Source: an uncultured Erythrobacter sp. (GTDB lineage: Bacteria; Pseudomonadota; Alphaproteobacteria; Sphingomonadales; Sphingomonadaceae). From it: 64,000 nucleotides of DNA. Both the position numbers and the translations under genes were made by a program. Shown here one piece after another: positions 36,655 to 46,978 of this stretch. The stretch spans positions 717,501-781,500 of the forward strand of contig NZ_CANMPJ010000001.1 of assembly GCF_947499705.1 (NCBI RefSeq). The letters run 5' to 3'. The number at the start of each line of letters is the position of its first letter. Position 1 is the stretch's first letter. A model generated the notes under the pieces. The model had not been told where the DNA came from and did no database searches. It was given only the letters and a program-made list of their open reading frames with translations.

Positions 36655-36921
36655 GGCCGGATACTTGCCAGTCGCCTACGTCAGGATTGTTCGACAAGGC
36701 TCGGTGCCGAGGAGCGGCGCGCAGGCCGGGCCGGTGGTCCCGGACAAGCGGCGCGACGCTGGCAGCGGGCCTTGTCGGAAAACCGCGAAGCGGCGGGCCG
36801 AATTGCGCACGATGCAGCGTTGCACGTCGATCACGATGCTCTGGCATCGCTCACTCCTCGCGCCTTGCCTCGTGAGCAATTCGGCTCCGTCCTGACGCAG
36901 GCGACTGGCAAGTATCCGGCC
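36655..36921. repeat. 267-bp structured element with 32-bp terminal inverted repeats
   Basis: Arms 36655-36686 and 36890-36921 are inverted copies with one mismatch in 32 bases. Inside lie two more inverted pairs in order: CGACAAGGC (36692-36700) with GCCTTGTCG (36769-36777), and GCCGAATTGC (36797-36806) with GCAATTCGGC (36876-36885), the second also holding CGATGC/GCATCG. The whole folds as a three-way junction. Together with the terminator this fills the 401-base gap 36546-36946. Open frames inside are products of the symmetry; I see no real gene. Confidence 0.75.
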
Positions 36922-36946
36922 CTGCACTTCTGGTCGGAGTACCGCT

Positions 36947-38128
36947 TTACCAGAAGAAGTCGTGGATCACGTCGACCACTTCGCCGGTGTAAATATCGAC
37001 CAGCACAACGTCGTCGTAATAACGCACCCAACGATATGGCCCGTACACAGCCGGCAGGCGGTACGAATACGGATCGTTGATGAAGAAGCGCGGCTGGAAG
37101 AACAGGCTATCGAGATAGAACCCGATGCTCAGTCGGCTGTAGCGGTGCGAACGGTAAGGCGCGTAGTAACGGCCTAGCCGGAAAATGTTCCGGTGCGACC
37201 GGCGATAGCTGCGCCAGCCGTAGCGGCGGTTGTCGCGCCAGCCACGGTTCCACCGGCGGTGGTCACGGCGCGCCTGACGATAGCCATTGCGGTATGCGTT
37301 CCGGTTGTTCCGGTAGCGGCGATTGTCCCGGCGCGCATCACGCCGACGCTCGGCTCTCACACCGTCGCGGAAACCGTCCCTGCGGACGCGGTCAACCCGG
37401 CGATCGCTGCGGCGGTTCTGGGCGCGGTCAACACGGCGGTTGATCTGCCGTGCGCGCTGATCGAACCGATCCCCGCGCCGGTTTGCCCGGCGCTCACCGC
37501 GCCGTTCGCTGCGATTTTCTAACCGGTTGCCGCGGCGGTCGACGCGGTTCTCAACGCGGTTGCCCCGACGTTCCACGCGCCGATCGAGACCGTTGTTTCT
37601 CCGCTCGACCCGGCGTTCTGTGCGGCGTTCAACATTCCGGTTACCAGCCCTCTCGCGGCTCTGCTCGAAACGCATGTCGCGGCGGTTGGTGCGGTTTACC
37701 TGGCGCGTATCGCGCCTATTGGCTCGGTTTGCACGCTGGGCATCGCCGCGATTTGCGCGATTGACCTGGCGAAGATCCCGGCGATCGACCTGACGTGCAG
37801 GCCGCGCCTGTTCGCGGTTTGCACGGGCTGGGCGCCGTGCTTCCTGTCGATTGTCGCGGTTGCCTCGTCGTGCCTCCTGCCGGTTCTGGCGATTGGCACG
37901 GCGGGCCTGCTGCTGATTGCCGCGATTGTTTTGACGGGCGCGCTGGCGGTTCTGACGTCGCTCACCGCGGCGCTCGGCCCGGCGATCCTGACGGTCCTGT
38001 TGTGCGCTTGCTGTCGCTGTCTCAGCAGCTTCAGCGCTCGATTCTCCGATTTCGGTGGGAGCGACCAAGGCAAGGGCAAGCGCAATAGCGGATAAAGCGC
38101 TGCCTTTCAGCCAGAGGTTGATATTCAT
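36947..38128 (-). CDS. RcnB-like protein with very long Arg-rich low-complexity region
   Basis: 393 aa. Signal peptide (about residues 1-38), then ~250 residues made mostly of Arg, Asn, Gln, Asp and Glu in short repeats such as RRANRQNRQEARRGNR, then a C-terminal ~70-residue domain ending in YRWVRYYDDVVLVDIYTGEV, typical of RcnB-family proteins. RcnB in E. coli is a periplasmic protein in nickel/cobalt balance; usual proteins are near 110 aa. The start at 38128 gives the best signal. The Arg-rich run is rarely seen this long in a secreted protein. Confidence 0.78.
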   Translation of the reverse strand: MNINLWLKGSALSAIALALALVAPTEIGESSAEAAETATASAQQDRQDRRAERRGERRQNRQRARQNNRGNQQQARRANRQNRQEARRGNRDNRQEARRPARANREQARPARQVDRRDLRQVNRANRGDAQRANRANRRDTRQVNRTNRRDMRFEQSRERAGNRNVERRTERRVERRNNGLDRRVERRGNRVENRVDRRGNRLENRSERRGERRANRRGDRFDQRARQINRRVDRAQNRRSDRRVDRVRRDGFRDGVRAERRRDARRDNRRYRNNRNAYRNGYRQARRDHRRWNRGWRDNRRYGWRSYRRSHRNIFRLGRYYAPYRSHRYSRLSIGFYLDSLFFQPRFFINDPYSYRLPAVYGPYRWVRYYDDVVLVDIYTGEVVDVIHDFFW

Positions 38129-38335
38129 GAGTGCCTCCAAGTGTTACCGCCCCACCACTCGCGGCTGATTGATACATCCTGTTACGTTTGCCGTGTTACA
38201 GTCGATTCGCTGTCGCCAGACTTAACCGGATGTTTAGGTGTTGGTTCATCTTTAGGGCTTTTAAGATGAACGATTGCTGGATGGGGTATATTGCTGCGCT
38301 TGATCGCCGGTCGCCAAGCCCTCACATGCTTATTC

Positions 38336-38917
38336 ATGTTCGAAACGCTTGAAGATGTGCAGCGCGACTGCACAAACCGACTGATCCGCGCCGCCAAGGA
38401 TCGCAAGTCGCCGATGCACGCTCCAGCGGTCATCACCAGCGATGTCGATGCACGGGTGATGGTACTGCGCGAATTTGACGCCTCGGCGCGGACATTGCGC
38501 TTTCACACCGACACCCGCGCGCCAAAGGTCGCGACAATCGAAGACGATCCGCGCATGGCGGTGCTGTTCTATGACAAGGCTGCCAAGATCCAGATCCGCG
38601 CGCGCGGCACCGGTACTGTCTTGCGCGATGCAGAGGTTACCCAGCAGGCCTGGGCAAACGGCACGAACTTCGCGCGCCGTTGCTATCTTGGGGAAGGGCC
38701 GGGCACACTAGCGGAGGCTCCAACTTCGGGATTGCCCGCTGAGTTCGAAGGCGTCGAGCCGAGCGATGAGCAGCTCGAGCCGGCTTGGGAAAATTTCTCT
38801 GTGCTTCTGGTCGAGGTCAATGAGCTGGATTGGCTCTATCTTGCGCATACCGGGCATATCCGGGCGCAATTCTCCAGAAGCGATTGCGAGTGGGAAGGGC
38901 GCTGGGTCTCGCCCTAA
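38336..38917 (+). CDS. pyridoxamine 5'-phosphate oxidase-like FMN-binding protein
   Basis: 193 aa. Split beta-barrel flavin fold: SDVDARVMVLREFDASARTLRFHTDTRAPKV, then DPRMAVLFYDKAAKIQIRARGTGTV. The C-terminal RWVSP end matches PNPOx relatives of the Alr4036 type. It is probably not the true PdxH, since the C-terminal PNPOx dimerisation motif is not evident. The ATG at 38336 fits better than an upstream TTG at 38291. Confidence 0.82.
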   Translation: MFETLEDVQRDCTNRLIRAAKDRKSPMHAPAVITSDVDARVMVLREFDASARTLRFHTDTRAPKVATIEDDPRMAVLFYDKAAKIQIRARGTGTVLRDAEVTQQAWANGTNFARRCYLGEGPGTLAEAPTSGLPAEFEGVEPSDEQLEPAWENFSVLLVEVNELDWLYLAHTGHIRAQFSRSDCEWEGRWVSP

Positions 38918-38922
38918 GGCGA

Positions 38923-39384
38923 CTAAGCCGCTTTGGCCGGTGAGGGTGGCGGGAGGAGCTTCACTTCCTCGAAATCGCCGATCGGAATGATCTCGCCCGT
39001 GTCATCAGGTGTGATGGCGGCAGCGCGGCTTTCGATGATGACGAAGCCTTCGCCCGCTAGGTAGTGCGCGGTTTCACGGACGACTTCCGCATCCCGCTCA
39101 CTCCCACGCATCACCGCAGCGATCTGATGAAGCATGTGTTCGCGCGTTTCCGTGTTTTCCTGTGATCGATCCCGAGCCGTGCGGCGCGGGGGCCGCGCAT
39201 GAGACGATAACAACGCGGCTTCACGGAGCTGGCTTTCGAAGTCCTCGCGCTGGAACAGCCCGGCAAGCGCGTCATTCTCACTCGGTGACGGTCGGTAGGC
39301 GTGCACCGCGTAAGCAGCGCAAGCGACGGCTCCGGCAAGCATTACGCTGACGGGGCTCATCACAATAGCAAATTCGCTTAGCAT
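38923..39384 (-). CDS. hypothetical membrane-anchored protein
   Basis: 153 aa from the ATG at 39384. One N-terminal hydrophobic helix (IVMSPVSVMLAGAVACAAYAV), then a polar region. The stretch NDALAGLFQREDFESQLREA looks like the opening of a GGDEF domain (D-x-L-x-G-L-x-x-R-x-x-F), but no GGDEF or I-site follows, so it may be a decayed relative of the cyclase upstream (weak inference). It lies 122 bases after the diguanylate cyclase gene on the same strand. Confidence 0.6.
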   Translation of the reverse strand: MLSEFAIVMSPVSVMLAGAVACAAYAVHAYRPSPSENDALAGLFQREDFESQLREAALLSSHARPPRRTARDRSQENTETREHMLHQIAAVMRGSERDAEVVRETAHYLAGEGFVIIESRAAAITPDDTGEIIPIGDFEEVKLLPPPSPAKAA

Positions 39385-39506
39385 CGTCGCCCGTGCCCCC
39401 TCTGGCTGCACCTTCGCAGACACGATCAATGACCCAGAGGTGGTTAAAGGCGCGTAAAGTATGGTCAGAAATGCCGGGGGAATTAGCCGCCGGGTTGCAG
39501 TCCAGA

Positions 39507-40712
39507 TCAGGCGGCGTGTTGAGTGCCGGTTGGGGCGGGCGATGCATCTTGATGCGCCTCAACGGCACTCGCACTGCTCGCGACCCGATCGCGGCCGCCC
39601 GACTTGGCCTCATAGAGCGCTTTGTCTGCGCGCGCGAATAGGCTGCGATAGGACTCATCGCCGTCGCGCAGCGCCACTCCAAAGCTGGCGGTCAGGCGCA
39701 CATCCAGACTTCCCCCTTCGATCTCCAACAGGTTCGCGTTTTTGCGGAGGCGTTCTGCCAGTCCCATACTGTTGCCTTCGTCCACATCCCAGACCAGCAC
39801 GCAGAATTCTTCTCCACCCACGCGCCCGGCAATGTCGCAGGCGCGGATTGTTCGCCCAATCATGGCGCCAAACCCGGCAATCGCGTGATCGCCGACCTGG
39901 TGTCCCCAAATATCGTTGATCTTCTTGAAGTGATCGATGTCGCCAATGATCAGCGATACCGAAACCCCTTTGGACGTCGCGCGCGACAACGCTTCCGCAA
40001 CTTGAACCTCGAACTCGCCGCGAGCCAGCAGACCGGAGAGGTCGTCGGTCGCGTTGCGGCGGTGCAGCGCGTTGATCTGGTCCTTCACGCTTGCGGCAAG
40101 CTGAGCGAGACCGAACAGCACCGATCCAAACCCAAACAGCCAGGCGAGCGTCATATAGTAAGCGGATTCGCGATACTGCTCTGCCGCGATCGTATCGTCG
40201 AACATGAAAGCCAGAACCGGCCGGATGAAAAACTGCGCTGTCACCAGGATCAGCGTGACCAGCATGAACCGCTCGATCCCGTCACGCTTGCCGGTCTGCG
40301 CAAAGGACTGGGTGGTCATGACCATCATCACGCCGCTGGTGATGTTGGTGATCAGCAGGTCGGCCTTGATGCTCTCGCCAATCGACTGCGTCAGCATCAT
40401 CGTAAGCAGACCGGCGACACCGATGCCAAGGAAAGCGCGGATCGGCGGGGTCACACCCACGCGCAGCAAGATGCCCGAACACAGCCCCACAGCCGCCAGC
40501 GTGTATGGCACATGCGTGATTGCCACCAGCACACGGCCCAGATGCGCGGGACTAAGCTGCGAAATGAGCATCGCGCAGGACAGCATGAGCCATCCCAAAC
40601 CGAGGGCGAGATTGGATGTACGCGTGCGATCCCGCTGCCAGATGACGCAGAACGTCACAGCAAAGATCAGCGCCACGAGCGGCGTTGAAAGCAAGAGCAG
40701 AACTTCGCGCAA
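39507..40712 (-). CDS. membrane diguanylate cyclase (GGDEF) 1
   Basis: About 401 aa. An N-terminal membrane domain of five to six helices is followed by a GGDEF domain in the last ~165 residues, with RVGGEEFC and an upstream inhibitory site RACD five residues before it, so it should be active and feedback-controlled. The start is uncertain: no ATG exists; TTG at 40712, with GGGGGC before it, aligns with the starts of the paralogues at 45603 and 48271. A TTG at 40724 is the alternative. Confidence 0.88.
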   Translation of the reverse strand: MREVLLLLSTPLVALIFAVTFCVIWQRDRTRTSNLALGLGWLMLSCAMLISQLSPAHLGRVLVAITHVPYTLAAVGLCSGILLRVGVTPPIRAFLGIGVAGLLTMMLTQSIGESIKADLLITNITSGVMMVMTTQSFAQTGKRDGIERFMLVTLILVTAQFFIRPVLAFMFDDTIAAEQYRESAYYMTLAWLFGFGSVLFGLAQLAASVKDQINALHRRNATDDLSGLLARGEFEVQVAEALSRATSKGVSVSLIIGDIDHFKKINDIWGHQVGDHAIAGFGAMIGRTIRACDIAGRVGGEEFCVLVWDVDEGNSMGLAERLRKNANLLEIEGGSLDVRLTASFGVALRDGDESYRSLFARADKALYEAKSGGRDRVASSASAVEAHQDASPAPTGTQHAA

Positions 40713-40799
40713 ATCGGCCCCCAAAAGAGAGAGGCGCCGTCCTAGGCGGAGAGGGTTAATTGCCAGTTAGGGGAACGCGAAATGCGTGGCGGACGTCGC

Positions 40800-41972
40800 T
40801 CAGCCCCAGTCGAACATGGGCGCGACCTTGGCGTGCGCGGCGAGGAATTCTTGCCTGTCCGGTGTCTCGCTGTCGTCGCCGAGGCCGAAATAATCGTTCC
40901 CGCCGGTTTCCTGGATCAGCAATCCATCGCGCCGGGATAGCGCCGTCACATTGCGATGATAGATCCCGTAGAGGCGGTCGGTTTGCGCGGCCATCCAAGC
41001 GATCTGTCCTCTGACGCCGAGCATCGAGGTGTCACTCACTAGCGTCTTGGCTCCATACCCGGTGCAGTTCACGACGACATCTCCCGGCAGGCGCGCAAGC
41101 TCAGCCACCGATCCAATGTCCGCGCGTTCGATCCGCCCGCCCATCGCGTGGAAATCCTCGGTCAGTTGGCGGGTGTATTCGGCGATGTTGAAGACCATCC
41201 CAAGACCACCGCGTACGCCCGCATCGGTTGGGAAGGGATGCGTGCCACGTTCGGACCACGGCGGCGTTAATCCCCGCAGGTTTCGACCAAGATGGAGGAA
41301 CTCGTTACCACCGCTATGATCGCTCGCAAGCGGTGCCTCACGCGGTTCGTGCCGGACATAGAATTGCGGCGTGAACTCAACCGGGTGGCCCGCCCGTCCG
41401 ATATACGAGAGATGCCGCGCATAGGATCGCCGTGCCAGCGCTTCCCACCGCGCGGGGAAGTCGTCTCCGGTCGCCGAACGATATCCGATGCGGCTGGAAG
41501 GTGACCATACACCGGTTGCGCGGGTCGAGCGCGTCTCCATCGGCAGGTCGCGCGCAAGGATGGTCACCTTTGCGCCCGTCTCTGCAAGCGCAATGGCTGT
41601 CGTCAGCCCAATCGCTCCCGCGCCAACGACGGTGACGGAAGTTGGTCGGCTAGCGGCAGCAAGATCGCGTGCAGCCTCGGCATAACCCCAGGCGAGGGAC
41701 CAGCCGGAGCCACCGTGTCCGTAATTGTGAACGATGGTTTTGTCGCCAATCACCTCCGCCTCAAGCCGAGGTCCGGCCGGACGTAGCGGACGGGTGCAGA
41801 CAGTAATCTTGATGAGGTTCTCGGGTCGCAGATCGAGAGGTTTAAGTGCGCCGAAGTTGTTTGCTGGAGCGGGGGGAGGGCTGTCGAACAGCCTAGGGTT
41901 CGTACACCCGGCAAGCGCGGTGCCAAGCCCGGTCGCGATAATGCTCCGCCGTGTGAGTGTATGCCCTGTCAT
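40800..41972 (-). CDS. Tat-signal lipoprotein, circularly permuted D-amino-acid-oxidase-like flavoprotein
   Basis: 390 aa. N terminus has a twin-arginine pattern (TRRSII) and lipobox LAGC (Cys23), so it is exported folded, probably with FAD. FAD motif VVGAGAIGLTTAIALAE is at residues 115-131. The oxidase motif HNYGHGGSGWSLAWG, normally near the C terminus of D-amino-acid oxidases, is here at residues 82-96, before the FAD motif; an R-P-x-R-P substrate motif is at about residues 61-65. The C terminus ends soon after VVNCTGYGAKTL and a short barrel part. This order is a circular permutation. Substrate unknown. Confidence 0.83.
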   Translation of the reverse strand: MTGHTLTRRSIIATGLGTALAGCTNPRLFDSPPPAPANNFGALKPLDLRPENLIKITVCTRPLRPAGPRLEAEVIGDKTIVHNYGHGGSGWSLAWGYAEAARDLAAASRPTSVTVVGAGAIGLTTAIALAETGAKVTILARDLPMETRSTRATGVWSPSSRIGYRSATGDDFPARWEALARRSYARHLSYIGRAGHPVEFTPQFYVRHEPREAPLASDHSGGNEFLHLGRNLRGLTPPWSERGTHPFPTDAGVRGGLGMVFNIAEYTRQLTEDFHAMGGRIERADIGSVAELARLPGDVVVNCTGYGAKTLVSDTSMLGVRGQIAWMAAQTDRLYGIYHRNVTALSRRDGLLIQETGGNDYFGLGDDSETPDRQEFLAAHAKVAPMFDWG

Positions 41973-42106
41973 TTGCCCCTCCTTGACCGGTGTTTCAGAG
42001 GAGGTGACGGGGATGGCTAGAGCCGAGCGCTGAGCGGTTTCGGAGAACGGCTGGGGCGTTGGTGCTGCAAATTATGGCAATTGGTGACGGAGGCAACTCA
42101 CTCCCG

Positions 42107-42418
42107 TCAAGACATCGCTACGAAACCCAAGTCCTCAGCGAGATCGCGCCATGCGGGATTGCTTTCTTCGATCAGCCGCAGTTTCCACGCCCGGTTCCAC
42201 TTCTTGAGCTGCTTTTCGCGAATGATGGCATTCTCCATCGTCGCGTGCTGTTCATGCCAGACGAGGAGCTTGGTGTTGTACCGTTTCGAGAAGCCTTCGA
42301 GTGCGCCTGTGCGATGCTGATGAATGCGGACCAGCAGGTGGGACGTGACGCCGATATACAGCGTGCCATTGCGCCTCGATGCGAGGATATAGACGCAAGG
42401 CTGGAAGTCCTGAGGCAT
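42107..42418 (-). CDS. GIY-YIG nuclease-domain protein
   Basis: 103 aa, standalone GIY-YIG domain of the UPF0213/YhbQ type. Seen: CVYILAS, LYIGVT, the Arg in LLVRIHQHR and the Glu in the C-terminal half. Members are often found as single genes in alphaproteobacteria, and their role is unclear (DNA repair or a mobile-element remnant). The palindromic repeats begin 30 bases upstream of its start. Confidence 0.85.
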   Translation of the reverse strand: MPQDFQPCVYILASRRNGTLYIGVTSHLLVRIHQHRTGALEGFSKRYNTKLLVWHEQHATMENAIIREKQLKKWNRAWKLRLIEESNPAWRDLAEDLGFVAMS

Positions 42419-42447
42419 CGCCAGACCCTAACACCACGCGCCCCTCT

Positions 42448-42567
42448 CGTCATTCCCGCGAAGGCGGGAATCCAGGACGCAGACTAGCACCAAAGCCAAT
42501 CTGGATCCCCGCCTTCGCGGGGATGACGAAGTGGGAAGCGGGACCCCGGATCAAGTCCGGGGTGACG
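42448..42567. repeat. palindromic intergenic repeat cluster
   Basis: Two inverted copies of a 28-base unit, itself a hairpin (42448-42475 and 42501-42528), then a related unit at 42542-42567 with CCCCGGATCAAGTCCGGGG. These are the widespread alphaproteobacterial REP-like intergenic palindromes. The false protein frames they create (with SREGGNPG-like text) should be ignored. Confidence 0.85.
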
Positions 42568-42569
42568 TC

Positions 42570-43064
42570 TCAGAAGAGACGTTGCTCCAGTCGTGGATCT
42601 TGAACCCTTTTGCACACCGCATCGGTTCGAGAAACTAACTTTCGAGAGATCACTGAACGCCAATCCTGCGACTTTACATGCTCAACATTTTGCCACATCA
42701 GACCTGTATATCGTTCAACGCTCAGTCGAAGGTTCGAATGGGTAAACTCGGATTTATCTGGGTATTCCCATGAATACGACACAGAAATCTCGTTCTCTTC
42801 GAAGGTTACGAAGCAAGGGTCGTTGGAACCACAAAAGTCTGAGAATTCTCTGACGTATGGCCAATACTTATAGAACTTTTTGTCCTCTTCCGAAAAAGCA
42901 AATATCTGGTCGAAGGGCTGCTTACGAGTTCTATCTTCGCCCATCGCAAGCTCGCCAGTACAACGAATAAAGATCGCGCTGTCAGAAGGGAGAGACTGAG
43001 CGGTCGCCGCGCTGGCAATGGAAATCGCTAAGAATGCGATAGTGAAATTGCGACTTGACCTCAT
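42570..43064 (-). CDS. secreted hypothetical protein of lower GC content
   Basis: 164 aa. Signal peptide ending SAATAQ. Five or so cysteines (CTGEL, DFCGSNDPC, VCKRV) may form disulfides. No family recognised. The DNA is visibly AT-richer than its neighbours, with codons such as TTA, ATA, AGA in plus-strand complement, which suggests recent arrival. It starts at the edge of the ettA-like repeat at 43104 and ends at the palindromic cluster. The start at 43064 gives the best signal peptide. Confidence 0.65.
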   Translation of the reverse strand: MRSSRNFTIAFLAISIASAATAQSLPSDSAIFIRCTGELAMGEDRTRKQPFDQIFAFSEEDKKFYKYWPYVREFSDFCGSNDPCFVTFEENEISVSYSWEYPDKSEFTHSNLRLSVERYTGLMWQNVEHVKSQDWRSVISRKLVSRTDAVCKRVQDPRLEQRLF

Positions 43065-43103
43065 ACCATTGCTGACTCTCACCGTCTCGTTCGCGTAAGG
43101 ATA

Positions 43104-43142
43104 CCTAGCGAGTAAGATTCTTATAAGCCAACCGCGTAGGCC
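43104..43142. repeat. diverged second copy of the ettA 3' end
   Basis: 39 bases match ettA positions 43743-43781 at 34 of 39. Read in the ettA frame on the minus strand it still spells PTRLAYKNLTR and a stop, with one amino-acid change (K to N) and otherwise silent changes. So it is a leftover ettA end from a related allele, not chance. Confidence 0.7.
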
Positions 43143-43155
43143 AACGGTACATCAC

Positions 43156-43710
43156 TCACCCTTCACCTTCACTCCACTCAACCAACTTAAGCCCCGCCAG
43201 CTTCCCGCGCGCTTCCCCCGCATCGCGCGTCTCAAGAAATTCGACCGAGCCTTGCAGCGCGCCCATATTGATCTTTGCGTCCAGCAGTACGCATTCACCT
43301 GCCGCTAATGAGACGCTGTGCGAGGTGGCCGTGCCTTTGGTCTGGCTGGCCATTTGCGCTTCGACCGAGTGCTCGCCCGGAGCAACTTCCGCTTTGACGA
43401 ACCGCCCGGTGCGGAACTGTGACGTCATGCCGCCATCGATTGTGATATTCAAGCCTTGTTGACCCGCAACGAAGCCTTTGCGCATCACATAGATCGCAGC
43501 CATCCCTTCGGATGCGGTGAATTGGCGAGCCTGAGCGGCGGTGGCTTCGTCGGCCTCCGTACCACCCTTGTTGCGCATCAAAACAAAGACCACGAAGCCG
43601 ATCACTGGGATCAGCATGAGAAGGCCAAACATCGGGTACTGAAAACCGAGGATCAGGCCGACGATGATTGCGCCGATTAGCAGCGCGATATTGCGCGGAC
43701 TGTTCTTCAT
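43156..43710 (-). CDS. hypothetical membrane protein with DUF2846-like domain
   Basis: 184 aa. Two hydrophobic segments at residues 8-24 and 26-46, then a polar linker and a beta-rich domain (MAAIYVMRKGFVAGQQGLNITIDG, then FVKAEVAPGEHSVEA), which resembles DUF2846/PEGA-type domains seen in cell-envelope proteins. It lies between the two ettA 3' ends, so it may have arrived with the incoming copy. Function unknown. Confidence 0.68.
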   Translation of the reverse strand: MKNSPRNIALLIGAIIVGLILGFQYPMFGLLMLIPVIGFVVFVLMRNKGGTEADEATAAQARQFTASEGMAAIYVMRKGFVAGQQGLNITIDGGMTSQFRTGRFVKAEVAPGEHSVEAQMASQTKGTATSHSVSLAAGECVLLDAKINMGALQGSVEFLETRDAGEARGKLAGLKLVEWSEGEG

Positions 43711-43743
43711 GGTCGTTCCCCTCGTAATGTGTTCTGGTGAAGC

Positions 43744-45423
<1,680 letters not shown>

Positions 45424-45602
45424 CGGATGGGTCCTTCGGATCTGAAATAGTCTGGAGAAATGTGTTGCCGAGCAGATAGGGCGCAGAGGGGGTGAGGGCA
45501 AGCGGCTCGCTCTGCAACTTTCCTGTACCCCCGCAGGTCATCATTTACCTGCTCCTAACTTCCTGTGGTCTAAGGATTGCGAAATGCGCAATTGAACGAG
45601 CC

Positions 45603-46865
45603 ATGCAAGCCCACGTACTCACCTTCATTATACCTGCGATTGCGCTGATATTTTCGGCGATCTTCGCGGCGTTGTGGTGGCAAAATCGCGAACGGCTCTA
45701 CATCCTGGCCTATTCCTACAGTTTCGGCTCCATGGCGATGGGTGTTGCGCTGAATATCTGGATTTTGGGCGGTTATGGACCGGTAGGCCTGGTAGCCTAT
45801 CACGTCCTGTCGATGTCGGGACTGATTGCGTTGATGTGGGGGACAAGTCACCGCGTCAGGCAGAGAATTCCCATTCTCGCCTATTCTGTCACAGTCGCGA
45901 TAGCGTGCGTCATCTGCTGGTATGCGCTGGAACAAGGAGAGACGCTGGCGGGCAAGCTTGCGCAGAACACGAATGCGGCGCTGCTCTTCGCGCTTGGAGC
46001 GCAGAACCTGTATCATGCACCGTCGCGAAACACAGGCGATCGCGCGCTGGTCTGGGTTCTCGCGATTTTTGCTGCCTTTGGCTTCATCCGTCCGCTGCTC
46101 AGTTACCTCGCCGCAGCTCTGTTCGGGCCAGGACCAGAAGGTGTTGCGCTGCTTTCATCCCTTCATGCCGTGCTGCTGGCACTGTTGCTGACGCTCATGG
46201 CGATGTGTCTGGTTTCATCGATTATTGCGGACAATCTCAGGCGGCAGACTGAGGAATCCACCTATGATCCATTGTCTGGCCTCCGGATGCGCGGAGCATT
46301 CGAAAGCGCCGTGGCAGAGCTTCAATCGAAGGCTGAAAAGCAAGGCATTCCGATGAGTCTGATCGTGGCCGATCTGGATCATTTCAAGCAGGTCAACGAC
46401 ACGTTGGGCCATTCGACCGGGGATCAGCTGATCAAGACCTTTGGGGAAATGCTGGCGGCCAAGATTCGCCCGAGCGATGTTGCAGGCCGCATTGGCGGAG
46501 AAGAGTTCGGCGTCTTGGCGTGGAACTGCGATACCGGCCAAGCTGCCGCGCTGGCCGAGCGTATGCGTGAAGCGACGGAGCGCCTGCAGACACGAGAGGG
46601 CGAAGACAACATCTCGGTTTCTGCCAGTTTTGGCGTTGCAACCTTTGATCGCGACGATTCTTATGTCGATGTGTTCAACCGCGCCGATGCTGCGCTGTAC
46701 AAGGCCAAGCGTGCCGGGCGAAACTGTGTCTTTGGCGATCGTGACGACGCCTCGAAGGATCTGACCGCTGCACCGATTGCCGAAAATTCCGGTCCGGAGA
46801 ACGGGGCTCCCAATCACCGGACGGGCGCTGAGGTGGTTCCGCTGACGCGCCGGCAAACAGGTTGA
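45603..46865 (+). CDS. membrane diguanylate cyclase (GGDEF) 2
   Basis: 420 aa. N-terminal membrane part of about six helices; GGDEF domain in the last ~175 residues with RIGGEEFG and I-site RPSD. ATG at 45603 aligns with the paralogue start (MQAHVLTFIIPAIALIFSA). First of three tandem cyclase genes; 113 bases separate it from the next. Signal unknown. Confidence 0.92.
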   Translation: MQAHVLTFIIPAIALIFSAIFAALWWQNRERLYILAYSYSFGSMAMGVALNIWILGGYGPVGLVAYHVLSMSGLIALMWGTSHRVRQRIPILAYSVTVAIACVICWYALEQGETLAGKLAQNTNAALLFALGAQNLYHAPSRNTGDRALVWVLAIFAAFGFIRPLLSYLAAALFGPGPEGVALLSSLHAVLLALLLTLMAMCLVSSIIADNLRRQTEESTYDPLSGLRMRGAFESAVAELQSKAEKQGIPMSLIVADLDHFKQVNDTLGHSTGDQLIKTFGEMLAAKIRPSDVAGRIGGEEFGVLAWNCDTGQAAALAERMREATERLQTREGEDNISVSASFGVATFDRDDSYVDVFNRADAALYKAKRAGRNCVFGDRDDASKDLTAAPIAENSGPENGAPNHRTGAEVVPLTRRQTG

Positions 46866-46978
46866 TAGGGTCAAGACCGCCTAACAACGCCGCTAGGTAA
46901 CAATCCTTTGCGCGCCGGTCTCGTGGTCATAACCACCGATGCGGCATAGACCGCGCTGCGAAAGGCAACAGGCGCGCA

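Noticed and set aside
36596..36927. Opposing open frames of 83-99 aa inside the 36655-36921 element, both beginning with similar residues near GRILASRL.
   Set aside because: The shared sequence is caused by the inverted repeat; no ribosome sites, no family match.
37193..38088. Long open frames on the plus strand rich in Ala, Val and Pro.
   Set aside because: They are antisense shadows of the Arg-rich region of the RcnB-like gene.
42379..42603. Plus-strand frame of 74 aa containing SREGGNPG-like text.
   Set aside because: It is the known false frame produced by alphaproteobacterial palindromic repeats.
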